Origin: an uncultured Lachnospiraceae bacterium
GTDB taxonomy: Bacteria > Bacillota > Clostridia > Lachnospirales > Lachnospiraceae
Reading direction: 5' to 3'
NCBI GenBank assembly: GCA_946615865.1
Contig: CAMOIJ010000008.1
Location: 20,059 to 84,058 of the forward strand
DNA: 64,000 nt
Shown: positions 25,417 to 34,800 of the stretch, piece after piece
Numbering within the stretch: position 1 is the first letter of the stretch
Layout: every line of letters starts with the position of its first letter
Made by a program: the position numbers and the translations under genes
The notes under the pieces: model-generated
What the model saw: only the letters and a program-made list of their open reading frames with translations
Database searches by the model: none
What the model was told of the DNA's origin: nothing

Positions 25417-25797
25417 ATGCGCAAACGGAACAAAGCAATCACCGTCCGAATGACGGAACAGGAAAACGCGGTTTTGCAGAAACGAATCGCTGAATCTGGT
25501 CGCACACAGCAAGCCTACATCATCAACTCGGCTCTCAATGCTCAGATCTCCTCCGCGGAAGAGATCTCTACGTTGAAGGAGGTCAGCGCCTCGTTCGCGG
25601 ATCTTGTACGGCAGCTTCGCGGTATCGCTACCAATATTAATCAGATGACTCGCATTGCTAACAGCGTCGGCATAATTCCGTCGTCACGGGAGCTGTCGAA
25701 AATTTCCGATCAAATTGCGGAGTACAGAAAGGAGAGTGAGAACGAATGGCAATCAATAAGGTCGTTAATCACGGATCAAAATCACACAGTGGAATGA
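25417..25797 (+). CDS. mobC: MobC-family relaxosome protein
   Basis: 126 residues with a ribbon-helix-helix-like N terminus (KAITVRMTEQENAVL) and the MobC signature LRGIATNINQMTRIAN. MobC proteins bind oriT beside the relaxase and help melt the nick region. It ends 52 bases inside the relaxase gene, in another frame, indicating coupled expression. Confidence 0.9.
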   Translation: MRKRNKAITVRMTEQENAVLQKRIAESGRTQQAYIINSALNAQISSAEEISTLKEVSASFADLVRQLRGIATNINQMTRIANSVGIIPSSRELSKISDQIAEYRKESENEWQSIRSLITDQNHTVE

Positions 25798-26822
25798 AAA
25801 ATGTGATTGGGTACGTTCTTCGGGACGATAAGGTCCGGGAAGGCTTTGTCATGATCACAGGCCCCTACTCAGAGGAGACGATTACTGCGGCAGGCGTGTA
25901 TAAGGCTTTCTTGAGCGAGAAGAAACTCTGGGAAAAGGACTCCGGCAGGATGTATGCGCATAATGTCATCTCATTTCACGCAGAGGAACGAATCAGCCCG
26001 AAGGATTGTCTTGAAATAGGGGAGGCTTTCGCAGACCGGTTTTTCCCTGCGCACCAGTCCCTGATCGGAGTACATCAGGACAAGGATCATTTGCACTGTC
26101 ATATTGTGACCAATACTGTTTCGTTCGTTGACGGCAGAAAATTACACCAGTCGAAATTGGATCTCGAGCGTCAGAAGCGATTTACGAACGATCTTTGCCG
26201 GCAGCGTGGTCTCTCAGTCCCGGAGAAGGGACGGCACTTTGACGGTACGGTGATCGAGGACGGTGAGATCCGCTCATGGGATAAGAACAAATACAACCTG
26301 ATTGTCGATAAATCTAAAGGAAGTTACGTAGCTGACTGTGCCATTGCCGTTATGGAAGTCGCCATGCTGTCGACAAGCAAAGAAGCCTTTATACGAGGTA
26401 TGGAAGCAAGGGGCTGGACCGTACAGTGGAAGGACAACCGCAAGCACATTGTCTTCATGGATGGCAAAGGCCGCAAGGTTCGGGACAGCAACTTGGCGAG
26501 GACTTTTTCCATTGATATAGGAAAGGAGACGTTGAATGCCCAATTTAAGAGACAGGCTGCCGACAAGGAGCGCCGTATCCAGGACATCGATTCAGCCGTC
26601 GCCGGAGCAGACGCTGCTATCAAAGACGCAGGAGATGCAGTCCGCAGTAGCCGAAATGAAAGACGAGCTCTCCGAGAGTCTGAGAATAAATCAGGTGATC
26701 ACGGCGGAAAAGGAACAGCTCGCGCGAGAGAACGCCGATCTCAGACAAGAACATACTACTCAGGTTCAGCGGCTGATGGAGGCAGAACAGATCATACGCG
26801 ATTTGGAGAAAGAGGTCGCTGA
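25746..26822 (+). CDS. mobA: MobA/VirD2-type relaxase
   Basis: 358 residues. Nicks oriT and pilots the transferred strand. The metal-binding motif is H110-x-D112-x-x-H115-x-H117-x-H119 in a GVHQDKDHLHCHIVTNT context; a candidate catalytic tyrosine is Y23 (IGYVLRD). The C-terminal ~95 residues are low-complexity, Arg/Asp/Ala-rich and coincide with a second coding frame (26536-27090). No helicase or primase domain is fused, and no coupling protein or type IV secretion gene is seen in this window. Confidence 0.92.
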   Translation: MAINKVVNHGSKSHSGMKNVIGYVLRDDKVREGFVMITGPYSEETITAAGVYKAFLSEKKLWEKDSGRMYAHNVISFHAEERISPKDCLEIGEAFADRFFPAHQSLIGVHQDKDHLHCHIVTNTVSFVDGRKLHQSKLDLERQKRFTNDLCRQRGLSVPEKGRHFDGTVIEDGEIRSWDKNKYNLIVDKSKGSYVADCAIAVMEVAMLSTSKEAFIRGMEARGWTVQWKDNRKHIVFMDGKGRKVRDSNLARTFSIDIGKETLNAQFKRQAADKERRIQDIDSAVAGADAAIKDAGDAVRSSRNERRALRESENKSGDHGGKGTARARERRSQTRTYYSGSAADGGRTDHTRFGERGR

Positions 26823-27090
26823 TCTACGTGATGTAGAGGACATCGCCTGCATCGAGGCTGTCCGGCGGGCAAGGATGGAGATGCTGATCATCCGTAATGC
26901 GGCAGAGAAGAACGTCTCCCGTCAAAAGCATGAGTACGAAGCCAAAATACAGCAGATGTCCGTTGACTGCCGCAGCCAGATTAACGCTGCGAGGGAAGAA
27001 GCGAAAGCCGCGAAAGCCCGTGAGGACGTTTTAAGGAGATGTATATTCTTGCTGATTATGATTATAGGTATCGCTTTTTGTGCATGTTGA
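26536..27090 (+). CDS. Coiled-coil protein with C-terminal membrane helix
   Basis: 184 residues overlapping the last 287 bases of the relaxase gene in the +1 frame. AAGGAG (26523-26528) is seven bases before the ATG. Residues about 35-160 are a continuous coiled coil with heptad character, and the end, IFLLIMIIGIAFCAC, is a single hydrophobic helix that would anchor it to the membrane, possibly with a lipidatable terminal CAC. Could link the relaxosome to the membrane or to a borrowed conjugation channel. No family recognised. Confidence 0.72.
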   Translation: MPNLRDRLPTRSAVSRTSIQPSPEQTLLSKTQEMQSAVAEMKDELSESLRINQVITAEKEQLARENADLRQEHTTQVQRLMEAEQIIRDLEKEVADLRDVEDIACIEAVRRARMEMLIIRNAAEKNVSRQKHEYEAKIQQMSVDCRSQINAAREEAKAAKAREDVLRRCIFLLIMIIGIAFCAC

Positions 27091-27218
27091 ACAAAAACAA
27101 CGCTATTATTACAGCTTATTTTGGAATCGCTTGAGTTTTCCCAGAAAAAATTTATTTTCCGCATTTCTTTCATACTCCCTACGAAAAAGAAATTCTGCAG
27201 TATCGAAAGGAGAATTAT

Positions 27219-29312
27219 ATGCAGTACAAAAAAGTAGTGGGTTTATTTAATGTTATACGGATGAAAGAAAGGACCGCGCAGTGCATCTGCCCGGCACACA
27301 AGGATGATCACGCGAGCCTGACCATCAGCGAAGAGAACGGAAGGATCCTCATGCACTGCCACGCAGGATGTGATACAAAAGACATCCTCGACAAAGTCGG
27401 ACTTAAGATGCAGGATCTGTTCCAGGATGTAGAAGAACCGTCAGAGGAATCGAAGGCTTGGGTTAGGTATATCGAGTCGAGGGAAGGCGTGAAGGTAGAA
27501 AAGGCCTATCACTTCCATGATCTCCAAGGCAGATATGCCTTCAGCAGGATCCGTCTCGAAGGAAAACAGTTTATTCTCGGAAAGCTGGTTAATGGAGTAT
27601 TTACCTACGGATTGGATGGACTGGACAGGAAGAAGACGGCCTGTTTTTATGGTAGTTCCATCGAAGAAATCTCATCAGCAGTGAAGAACGGAATTCCGGT
27701 ATATTACTGCGAAGGTGAGAAGGATGTAGACAGTATGATTAGTAACGGCTTTGTTGCAGTGACCTGCGGATCAAGTGCCGACTGGCACCCTGGAATAGGG
27801 ATGCTCTTCAGAGGAGCAGATGTGGTTGTGCTTGAGGACAATGATGCAGCAGGAAGGAGATCCTCAGAAATCATTGCGAAGGACTTGGAGGAATACGCCA
27901 GAATAATCACTGTGTTCACTCCGACGCCAGACATTGAACATGGGGATGTGACAGACTATCTTGAGCGCAACAAAGCTGAATGGTTGTGGGACGCGGTCAA
28001 AGGGAGCGGGAGGATCACCTTTATTAATAAAAACCAGTTCCATATATTTAAGGATGATAATATCTCCGGAGTATATGATTACAAGGTCTTTCGTTTTATA
28101 AAGATCCATGTCCCACTCTTTATTATGGGAGGTATCCCATACATTTATAAAGAAGGCGGTTACTGCGCTGATCTTTCGGGAGCAAAGCTGAAAACCATTA
28201 TAAGGAAATGTATCTACCCGGTTGTGATGAAATACGCTGTGCTCAAGCGTATCTTTGACCTGATTCTGTCAGATGCGGATCTGCAGGTACAGTCTGGCGA
28301 TCTTAACCAGTATCCGGCTGAATGGATCTGCTTCAAGAATGGATTTTATGACCCTGTTAATAAGAGATTGCTCCCTCATAACCCCCGGTACATGGCAATG
28401 AATCAGATTCCTTTCTCCTACGACCCGGACTGTCATCCAGAAGGCCCCGTCATCAAAGAGTGGTTGGAGTATATGTTGGAGAAACCGGAGGACAGAGAGA
28501 TGCTGCTACAGTATGTGGGCTATTGTATGACCCGGGACACAAGACAACAGAAATTCCTTATCCTCAACGGTAACGGTGGCACAGGGAAGTCTACTTTGAT
28601 CAAACTGATCGAGGAGATGATCGGTAGCAGTAACATTTCTAATGTGTCCCTTCTCCAGCTGTCCAAGAGGTTCACTGTATTTAATCTCCTGGGTAAGATC
28701 TTGAACAGCTGCGCTGATTTGGAAAATAAAGCATTGGACGATACATCCATCCTCAAGAAAGCTTTGGGGGAGGACAGCCTCATGGCAGAGGCGAAGGGAA
28801 AAGACATGGTTCCTTTCAAGAGCTATGCAAAACTGTTGTTCTCGACAAATGAGCTGCCTGCGGTCAAAGGGGAGAAGACCAATGCATTCTACCGACGGCT
28901 GCTGATACTGTCAATCAATAAAGCGCCTAAGAAAGTGGATTCCTGTTTCTATGACAAGATTCGAGCCGAAATGGACTTCTTCATTCATTTATGTGTGGAG
29001 GCGCTCGGGCGTATGTATGAGAATGGAACAATCATTGAATCACCAAACTCCATTGAGGCAGTTCAGAAACTGCGTGAAGAATCGGATACCGTTTCCGCCT
29101 TCCTCAAGAACTGTGTGACATTCTCACCGGAAGGTAGATCAAAGCCCAAGGACACTTTCGCTCTGTATGAAGCATACTGCACACAGGAGGGGAAAACTCC
29201 TCTTAAGAAGAACGAATTCCTTAAGTCCGTGGAGATGAAGGGGTTCGGCAAAATTAAGTCATGCGGGTATGATTACTTCAAAGGCATCATACTGCCGGAA
29301 GACCGCACATAA
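27219..29312 (+). CDS. P4-type phage/plasmid primase-helicase
   Basis: 697 residues combining replication activities. An N-terminal CHC2-like zinc finger (C24, H27, C47, C51), a TOPRIM primase core (YCEGEKDVDSM about 163, VVLEDNDAAGRR about 203), then a D5/P4-type superfamily 3 helicase with Walker A NGNGGTGKSTL near 455 and FSTNELP further on. Such proteins start replication of satellite phages and mobile islands. It follows the mobilisation genes on the same strand; a replication origin is not identified. Confidence 0.9.
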   Translation: MQYKKVVGLFNVIRMKERTAQCICPAHKDDHASLTISEENGRILMHCHAGCDTKDILDKVGLKMQDLFQDVEEPSEESKAWVRYIESREGVKVEKAYHFHDLQGRYAFSRIRLEGKQFILGKLVNGVFTYGLDGLDRKKTACFYGSSIEEISSAVKNGIPVYYCEGEKDVDSMISNGFVAVTCGSSADWHPGIGMLFRGADVVVLEDNDAAGRRSSEIIAKDLEEYARIITVFTPTPDIEHGDVTDYLERNKAEWLWDAVKGSGRITFINKNQFHIFKDDNISGVYDYKVFRFIKIHVPLFIMGGIPYIYKEGGYCADLSGAKLKTIIRKCIYPVVMKYAVLKRIFDLILSDADLQVQSGDLNQYPAEWICFKNGFYDPVNKRLLPHNPRYMAMNQIPFSYDPDCHPEGPVIKEWLEYMLEKPEDREMLLQYVGYCMTRDTRQQKFLILNGNGGTGKSTLIKLIEEMIGSSNISNVSLLQLSKRFTVFNLLGKILNSCADLENKALDDTSILKKALGEDSLMAEAKGKDMVPFKSYAKLLFSTNELPAVKGEKTNAFYRRLLILSINKAPKKVDSCFYDKIRAEMDFFIHLCVEALGRMYENGTIIESPNSIEAVQKLREESDTVSAFLKNCVTFSPEGRSKPKDTFALYEAYCTQEGKTPLKKNEFLKSVEMKGFGKIKSCGYDYFKGIILPEDRT

Positions 29313-29764
29313 ATTCCAGCACATATTCCAAGGGATGCCCGTTCTGCGGAAACATAATCTGCAGAACGAGCATCCCATGTGTTATGCGGGAAGAATAGCG
29401 TATTCCAAAAAGAGGACATTAAAATAAAACCTTCATGGGGCCTGCATGTGTTTCAAAAACCATAGGGAGTTTTCTTTTAATGATAGTTCTGTGGAATACG
29501 TTCCAGGGGATTTAGGGGATTTAGGGGGGCGTGATTTTTTGTTTGGAGTAAATGCTTACGGAAATATCAGCTAGGCTGGAATAGTGATTCCCTTTTTCCC
29601 CTGTTCCCCCTGCTACCTGTTGAAACTTCCCAATCACTGAAATGATCTATAAAACTCCTGAGGTTCGATATTCTAAAGCCCTAAGACATGTCCGTACTTG
29701 ACTTATAATTCAAGACACCCTTTGTCAAGACAGATCATTACGCTGGGGTTATGACGGTGGCGGA
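29313..29764. other. 452-bp region after the primase
   Basis: Begins with a long hairpin (29332-29376). Near 29511-29537 there is a run GGGGATTTAGGGGATTTAGG then more G, and near 29591-29615 several C-runs, which could pair with each other or, for the G-runs, form a partial quadruplex. No convincing gene. Could hold replication-origin elements for the primase-helicase; this is inference from position. Confidence 0.45.
29332..29376 (+). terminator. Hairpin after the primase gene
   Basis: GGGATGC (29332-29338) plus CGTTCTGC pairs with GCAGAACG plus GCATCCC (29361-29376), an almost perfect 15-bp stem 19 bases past the stop. No T-tract follows, so it may be an RNA stabiliser or a factor-dependent terminator. 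Confidence 0.5.
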
Positions 29765-30214
29765 ATGGCCTGCGGTCCCGTGAGCGGCAGCATGATCGTT
29801 GAAGTTTGTGCGACAGATAAGGAAGGACACAACTTCTTCGTTATCGTGAGCGAGATGGACGATTTCCAGAGGATCGGCGTATCGCCTATGCCGCTGTTCG
29901 ATGTGCTCATGCATATGATGCATTACGACGTGAAGTTTGATGAGGAATTCGCCAAGTATGAGTCCAATGTGGTCGAGGATTACGACTTTGAGATTGGCGA
30001 GGAACCAGAGGAGATATCCGGGTCCAGGTTCGCGAAAGTGATCCACCTGGCAAGGCTCGCCATGCAGGCCTACATCGACCTGGATGATGACGCCGGGTCC
30101 GAGGCGGAGGCTGCGGAGGAATTCATCGAACCCTATGTCGACGAAGATGTCGATGAGATGGATCTTCCTGAACTTGAGGACAACGTTGACGAGGACGAGT
30201 GGGACGGGGAATAA
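29765..30214 (+). CDS. Acidic protein of unknown function
   Basis: 149 residues with a very acidic C-terminal third (long runs of Asp/Glu from about residue 105). The N-terminal part, SMIVEVCATDKEGHNFFVIV, looks like a small beta fold. Strong negative charge could reflect DNA mimicry, as in anti-restriction or anti-repressor proteins, but nothing specific supports this. Weak ribosome-binding site; ATG 29792 is an alternative start. Confidence 0.6.
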   Translation: MACGPVSGSMIVEVCATDKEGHNFFVIVSEMDDFQRIGVSPMPLFDVLMHMMHYDVKFDEEFAKYESNVVEDYDFEIGEEPEEISGSRFAKVIHLARLAMQAYIDLDDDAGSEAEAAEEFIEPYVDEDVDEMDLPELEDNVDEDEWDGE

Positions 30215-30240
30215 CTTGAGACACGGTAAAGAGAACATAG

Positions 30241-30274
30241 TAAGGCCGCAGTGACTGTGAACACTGCGGCCTTA
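30241..30274. terminator. Hairpin between convergent genes
   Basis: TAAGGCCGCAGTG (30241-30253) and CACTGCGGCCTTA (30262-30274) form a perfect 13-bp stem. It separates the acidic-protein gene from the minus-strand pair that follows; probably a bidirectional terminator. Confidence 0.7.
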
Positions 30275-30304
30275 CAGCATCTGTTTCTAATCAGCAAAAA
30301 TGGT

Positions 30305-30751
30305 TCATGCTGCCTGCTTTTTAAGAAAAGAGGCAAATTTGAATATCGTATATAAGCCCGATACTATGAGAACGACGCTTGTAACGATCATCTCCCCCAT
30401 ATCCGTGTCATGTACACGGTCAAGGGCTTCGCTGGCAAATTCATCGGCCTCTCTACGGGTCTCGCTGATATCCTCAGAAACGGCTCCCATAAGATCGAGA
30501 AGCTCATCACGGCGTTCAGGCGATATGTCCTTGCGTTTGAGCTCGGTCTTGTACGCCTCAAACAGCGCCTGCTTCGTCTGGATATCTTCCGCAGCGAGTT
30601 TTTGGGTGTTGTCGGCCGCCTTTTTGTTTATGTCTCTTGACGCCTTTGCCGTGGCGCGGGCATTGTTGTAAATGACAAGCACATCGGTCTTCTGATCGTC
30701 TGTGCGGCCTGTCTGATCGTACTTTTTGGGGAACTCTTTCTTTGTACCCAT
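30305..30751 (-). CDS. Small membrane protein of unknown function
   Basis: 148 residues: a charged, helical cytoplasmic part (DQTGRTDDQKTDVLVIYNN, then long helices) and one C-terminal hydrophobic helix (MIVTSVVLIVSGLYTIFKF) followed by KKQ. Tail-anchored topology. Forty-three bases downstream of the HTH-membrane protein gene on the same strand, with AGGAGGA as ribosome-binding site, so the two are likely one operon. Confidence 0.7.
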   Translation of the reverse strand: MGTKKEFPKKYDQTGRTDDQKTDVLVIYNNARATAKASRDINKKAADNTQKLAAEDIQTKQALFEAYKTELKRKDISPERRDELLDLMGAVSEDISETRREADEFASEALDRVHDTDMGEMIVTSVVLIVSGLYTIFKFASFLKKQAA

Positions 30752-30794
30752 ACTTATAATTCCTCCTATGCTATGTGGTTGCTTTGTAGTCCTG

Positions 30795-31604
30795 TCAGCT
30801 GAATATATATTTATAATCCCCGGCGTACCTGACCTGCGGATTAGCGATCAGGTATGTCTCTAATTTGGCGGCATCCGGTCCCGTCATTTCCAATATCAGT
30901 TTAGGCTCATCCAGATCCTCGCCCAGTCTCACTTCAAACATCTCCTTAACACGCGACACTTTGGCGATATTGAGCTTCCCCGGGGCTGCAAGAAACTCAT
31001 AATCTTTCGGCACATCCGCAAGCCATGTATCCCATTCATACGTGGCGGACTGGTATCCGCGCTTTGTCGGTTCTGCCATGTCCGGGATCATCCACTTCTG
31101 GCCAAACTTTGTGGCGCTGCGGATCTTGCCGCGGCGGATCCAGATATTGACCGTAGACGGAGAACAGTCGTGTATCCGGGCATATTCCTCGATAGTGAGA
31201 TACCGGCATTCCATCCTGATCAGGTGATACCTTGCGTTCAATTCATCTATAGTATCGTAGAACCCGACGCTCTTATCTTCAGGGGCATGAAGCCAGACGT
31301 ACGGAGTATACATTATGAACAGGGAGATCCCGGCAGAGCTTATACAGATACCGTAGCTCCACCAGTCTTCGAGACGGCTGAACAGCGGGGCGTCGCTGAT
31401 CAGTTTGAAGAACTGCCGGAGATAGCCGGCAACGGTCCTAAGATAGGCCCCCGTTTCGGGATCCGTATCAGGCGATCCGGCCGCTTTTTCTTTGTCATCG
31501 GCCTCCCGGGCGATGACTTCGAGCAGCCGGTCTTTTGACGTTATCCTTACTTCCCGGAATTCATCTGCGTTAGTGATTTGTTTGTTGTGATCCTGTTTGC
31601 TCAT
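30795..31604 (-). CDS. Membrane-linked MerR/excisionase-type HTH protein
   Basis: 269 residues. A hydrophobic segment WSYGICISSAGISLFIMYTP (about 82-101) suggests membrane association. It is followed by a winged-helix/excisionase-like domain: YLTIEEYARIHDCSPSTVN, WIRRGKI, FGQKWMIPD. The C-terminal ~80 residues are a mixed alpha/beta domain without recognised family. Fusion of a membrane segment with a DNA-binding excisionase-like domain is unusual. The gene has a clear promoter with tandem operator-like repeats (31625-31687) and is probably autoregulated. Confidence 0.72.
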   Translation of the reverse strand: MSKQDHNKQITNADEFREVRITSKDRLLEVIAREADDKEKAAGSPDTDPETGAYLRTVAGYLRQFFKLISDAPLFSRLEDWWSYGICISSAGISLFIMYTPYVWLHAPEDKSVGFYDTIDELNARYHLIRMECRYLTIEEYARIHDCSPSTVNIWIRRGKIRSATKFGQKWMIPDMAEPTKRGYQSATYEWDTWLADVPKDYEFLAAPGKLNIAKVSRVKEMFEVRLGEDLDEPKLILEMTGPDAAKLETYLIANPQVRYAGDYKYIFS

Positions 31605-31624
31605 ATTTTCCTCCCTCTAAAGAG

Positions 31625-31687
31625 TGTACGATGATCGTTCGTTTTTTTGTTTACAAACAATGTACGATGGTCGTTCAATTTTGTCAA
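31625..31687 (-). promoter_or_regulatory. Promoter with tandem operators for the 31604 gene
   Basis: Minus-strand -35 TTGACA (31687-31682), 17-bp spacer, -10 TACATT (31664-31659). Two copies of TGTACGATG-TCGTTC at 31625-31640 and 31661-31676, each holding an ACGA/TCGT dyad, lie 36 bp apart; the second overlaps the spacer and the edge of the -10 box, the first lies past the start point. Between them is TTGTTT/AAACAA. This layout suits cooperative autorepression. Confidence 0.75.
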
Positions 31688-31887
31688 CACTTCTTTTGCA
31701 CAATTTCTCTGATCTCTTTTCGCAAACTTAATCTATCTGCATAACTGGTCTTCTTTTTGTCCAATACCCTTTATACGGCTCCTAAAAGACGGATTATGAC
31801 TGTCTGCAGTATGTTCAGTCACCTCAAAAACTGATAAAATGAAATATTAGAAATCCTTCCAACACTTCGGGATAAGGAGCCGGCATC

Positions 31888-34800
31888 ATGTCAAACTTTG
31901 ATTTCTTACAAGAAAGATTTCCCGTCCTTGCCAATTTCGGCAGCCTTGCGGAACAATACTGCTATTCAGATCCCAATTCTGCGCTCATAAAGTCAGGGAT
32001 GATCGGAGAGACGATCGTCAACCTGATCTTCCGCTATGACCATATTGAAGAGCCCTATGACAATACGGCTGTATACAGAATCGACAAGGTATACCGCGAA
32101 GGGCTGATCACAAAGGAGCTTTGCGATATCCTCCATACGCTCAGGAAAATGCGGAATAAAGCCGCACATGCGAATTACGGGACGGCTGAAGAGGCCAAGA
32201 TGGTTCTGGAAATGGCCTATAGCCTTTGTGAATGGTTCATGCAGACATACGGCGATTGGGAATATAAGAACAGGCCATTCGTTATGCCTGCGGATCCCAA
32301 GACAGCTGTTCCTGTCACAGAAGAGATAAAGAAGGAAGAAAAGAGCAGGGAAGAGCAGCTCATCCTTGAGGCGGAACGCACCGCAGACGCTGCAGAGAAG
32401 GTCGATCCTGATATAAGGAAAGAAAGATCTAAGAAAGCGGCAAACCAAAGAATACGCCCTGAAGCAGAGACACGTTTACTGATCGACGAGCAGCTTCGCC
32501 AGGTCGGATGGGAAGCGGACACTTCAAATCTCCGTCATTCCAAAGGTACGCGTCCCGAAAAAGGCAGGAACATGGCGATTGCGGAATGGCCTACGGACTC
32601 TACTGTAGGAGACAGGGGCTTTGTTGACTACGCGCTCTTTATCGATACAAAGATGGTCGCCACAGTGGAGGCGAAAGCGGAACATAAAGACATCCCGTCA
32701 GTGATAGACTTTCAATGTAAGGATTATTCCCGGAACATCCGCAAAAAGGACTACGAGTACCAGATCGATACATGGGGAGAGTTCAAGGTCCCCTTTACTT
32801 TTGCCACGAACGGACGGCCTTACCTCAAGCAGTATGAGACAAAATCCGGCGTCTGGTTCCTTGACCTGAGACGGCCTGACAATGCGCCTAAGGCTCTGCA
32901 CGGATGGATCAGCCCGATCGGCATCAGTGAACTCATGGAAAAAGATCCGGTTGCAGGGAACAACCGTCTCGTTGCGACGCCCTACGACCTGCTCCAGGAC
33001 CCGGACGGGCTGGCGCTGAGGGATTACCAGATCAAAGCAATCAAAGCTGTAGAGAATGCCATTTTCGAAGGAAAGCAGACGGCTCTTCTTGCCATGGCAA
33101 CAGGAACCGGAAAGACAAGGACTGTACTTGGCATGATCTACCGTTTCCTGCAGTCGGACAGGTTCCGCAGGATCCTGTTCCTTGTCGACCGCACATCCCT
33201 TGGAGAACAGGCGGAGGACGTGTTTAAAGAGGTAAGGCTGGAAGACCTCAAAACCCTCGATAATATCTACAATATCAAAGATCTTGAGGAGTCTGTGATC
33301 GACAAGGAGACGCGGGTCCAGATCGCGACCGTCCAGAGCATGGTCAAACGCATCCTTTACAATGACGGTGAGAAAATGCCGGCGGTAACGGACTATGACC
33401 TCGTGATCATCGATGAGGCGCACCGCGGGTACATCCTTGACAAGGAAATGGATGAAACGGAAGCGCTGTACCGCGACCAGCATGATTTCCAGAGCAAGTA
33501 CCGCAGCGTCGTCGAGTATTTTGACGCCGTGAAGATCGCGATCACTGCTACGCCCGCACTGCACACGACGGAGATCTTCGGGCCGCCCGTTTTCACATAT
33601 ACATATGCGGAAGCCGTCATTGACGGCTGGCTTGTCGACCACGATGTCCCGCATGAGCTCCATACAAAGCTCCGTGATGAGGGGATCCATTATACGAAGG
33701 GTGACGATATCGTCCTCTATGATCCGGTGACCGGACAGATCCTCAACAGTGAGATGCTGGAGGATGAGCTCAACTTTGACGTCGACAATTTCAACAAACA
33801 GGTCATTACGGAGGGCTTCAACAGGGCAGTCCTTGAAGAGATTGCAAGGGATATCGACCCGACCAGCCCGGATATACAGGGAAAGACGCTGATCTATGCT
33901 GTGGATGACCAGCATGCCGATATGATCGTCAAGATTCTGAAAGAGATTTATTCGGAGTCGGGAGTGGACAATGACGCGATCATGAAGATCACGGGCAGTG
34001 TCGGTGGCGGCAACAAAAAGAAAATCCGGGAAGCGATCAACCGCTTCAAGAACGAGACTTATCCGAGTATAGTGGTGACGGTAGACCTTCTGACGACAGG
34101 CATTGACGTGCCGAGCATCACGACGCTTGTCTTCATGCGGCGGATCAGGAGCCGTATCCTTTTCGAGCAGATGCTGGGAAGGGCGACCAGGCTCTGCCCC
34201 GAGATCCATAAGACACATTTTGATATCTATGACCCGGTCGGCGTCTATGAGTCACTCGCAGACGTCAATACGATGAAGCCCGTCGTCGCTAATCCGAAAG
34301 CGACCTTTGAAGAGCTGCTGGACGGGCTTGATGAGATGGACGATGAGCGCCATATGCAGTACCAGATCGACCAGATCGTCGCAAAGCTGCAGCGCCGCAG
34401 AAGGAGCATGGATGAAAAGACCATGGAACACTTTATGAGCATGACCGGCGGCAAGGACCCTGCTGAGGTCGCGTCAGAAGTCAAGCATGCGGACCCGGAA
34501 ACGGCAAGGGAAAAACTGCGCGCATACAGGGATGCCCTGAAATGGCTGCAGGAGATCCGGATCAACCGGAACAGGGCAGTCGTCATCTCCGAAGAAGAGG
34601 ATGAGCTCGTATCCCACACACGCGGATATGGCAAAGGGGAGAAGCCGGAGGATTATCTGCAGTCCTTTGAGACCTTTATCAAGACGCACCTTAACGAGAT
34701 CGCAGCCCTGAATATCGTGTGCACAAGGCCGCGCGAGCTTACGAGGGAGGCCCTCAAGGAACTAAGGCTCACGCTTGAGAGGGAGGGCTTTACAGCGACA

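Noticed and set aside
29511..29537. G-quadruplex from GGGGATTTA repeats
   Set aside because: Only three separate G-runs are present, so a four-run quadruplex is not directly supported; kept as a note on the region.
32698..34218. 506-codon antisense frame within hsdR
   Set aside because: Mirror of hsdR codon structure; His/Asp/Arg/Val-rich composition without domain or ribosome-binding site.
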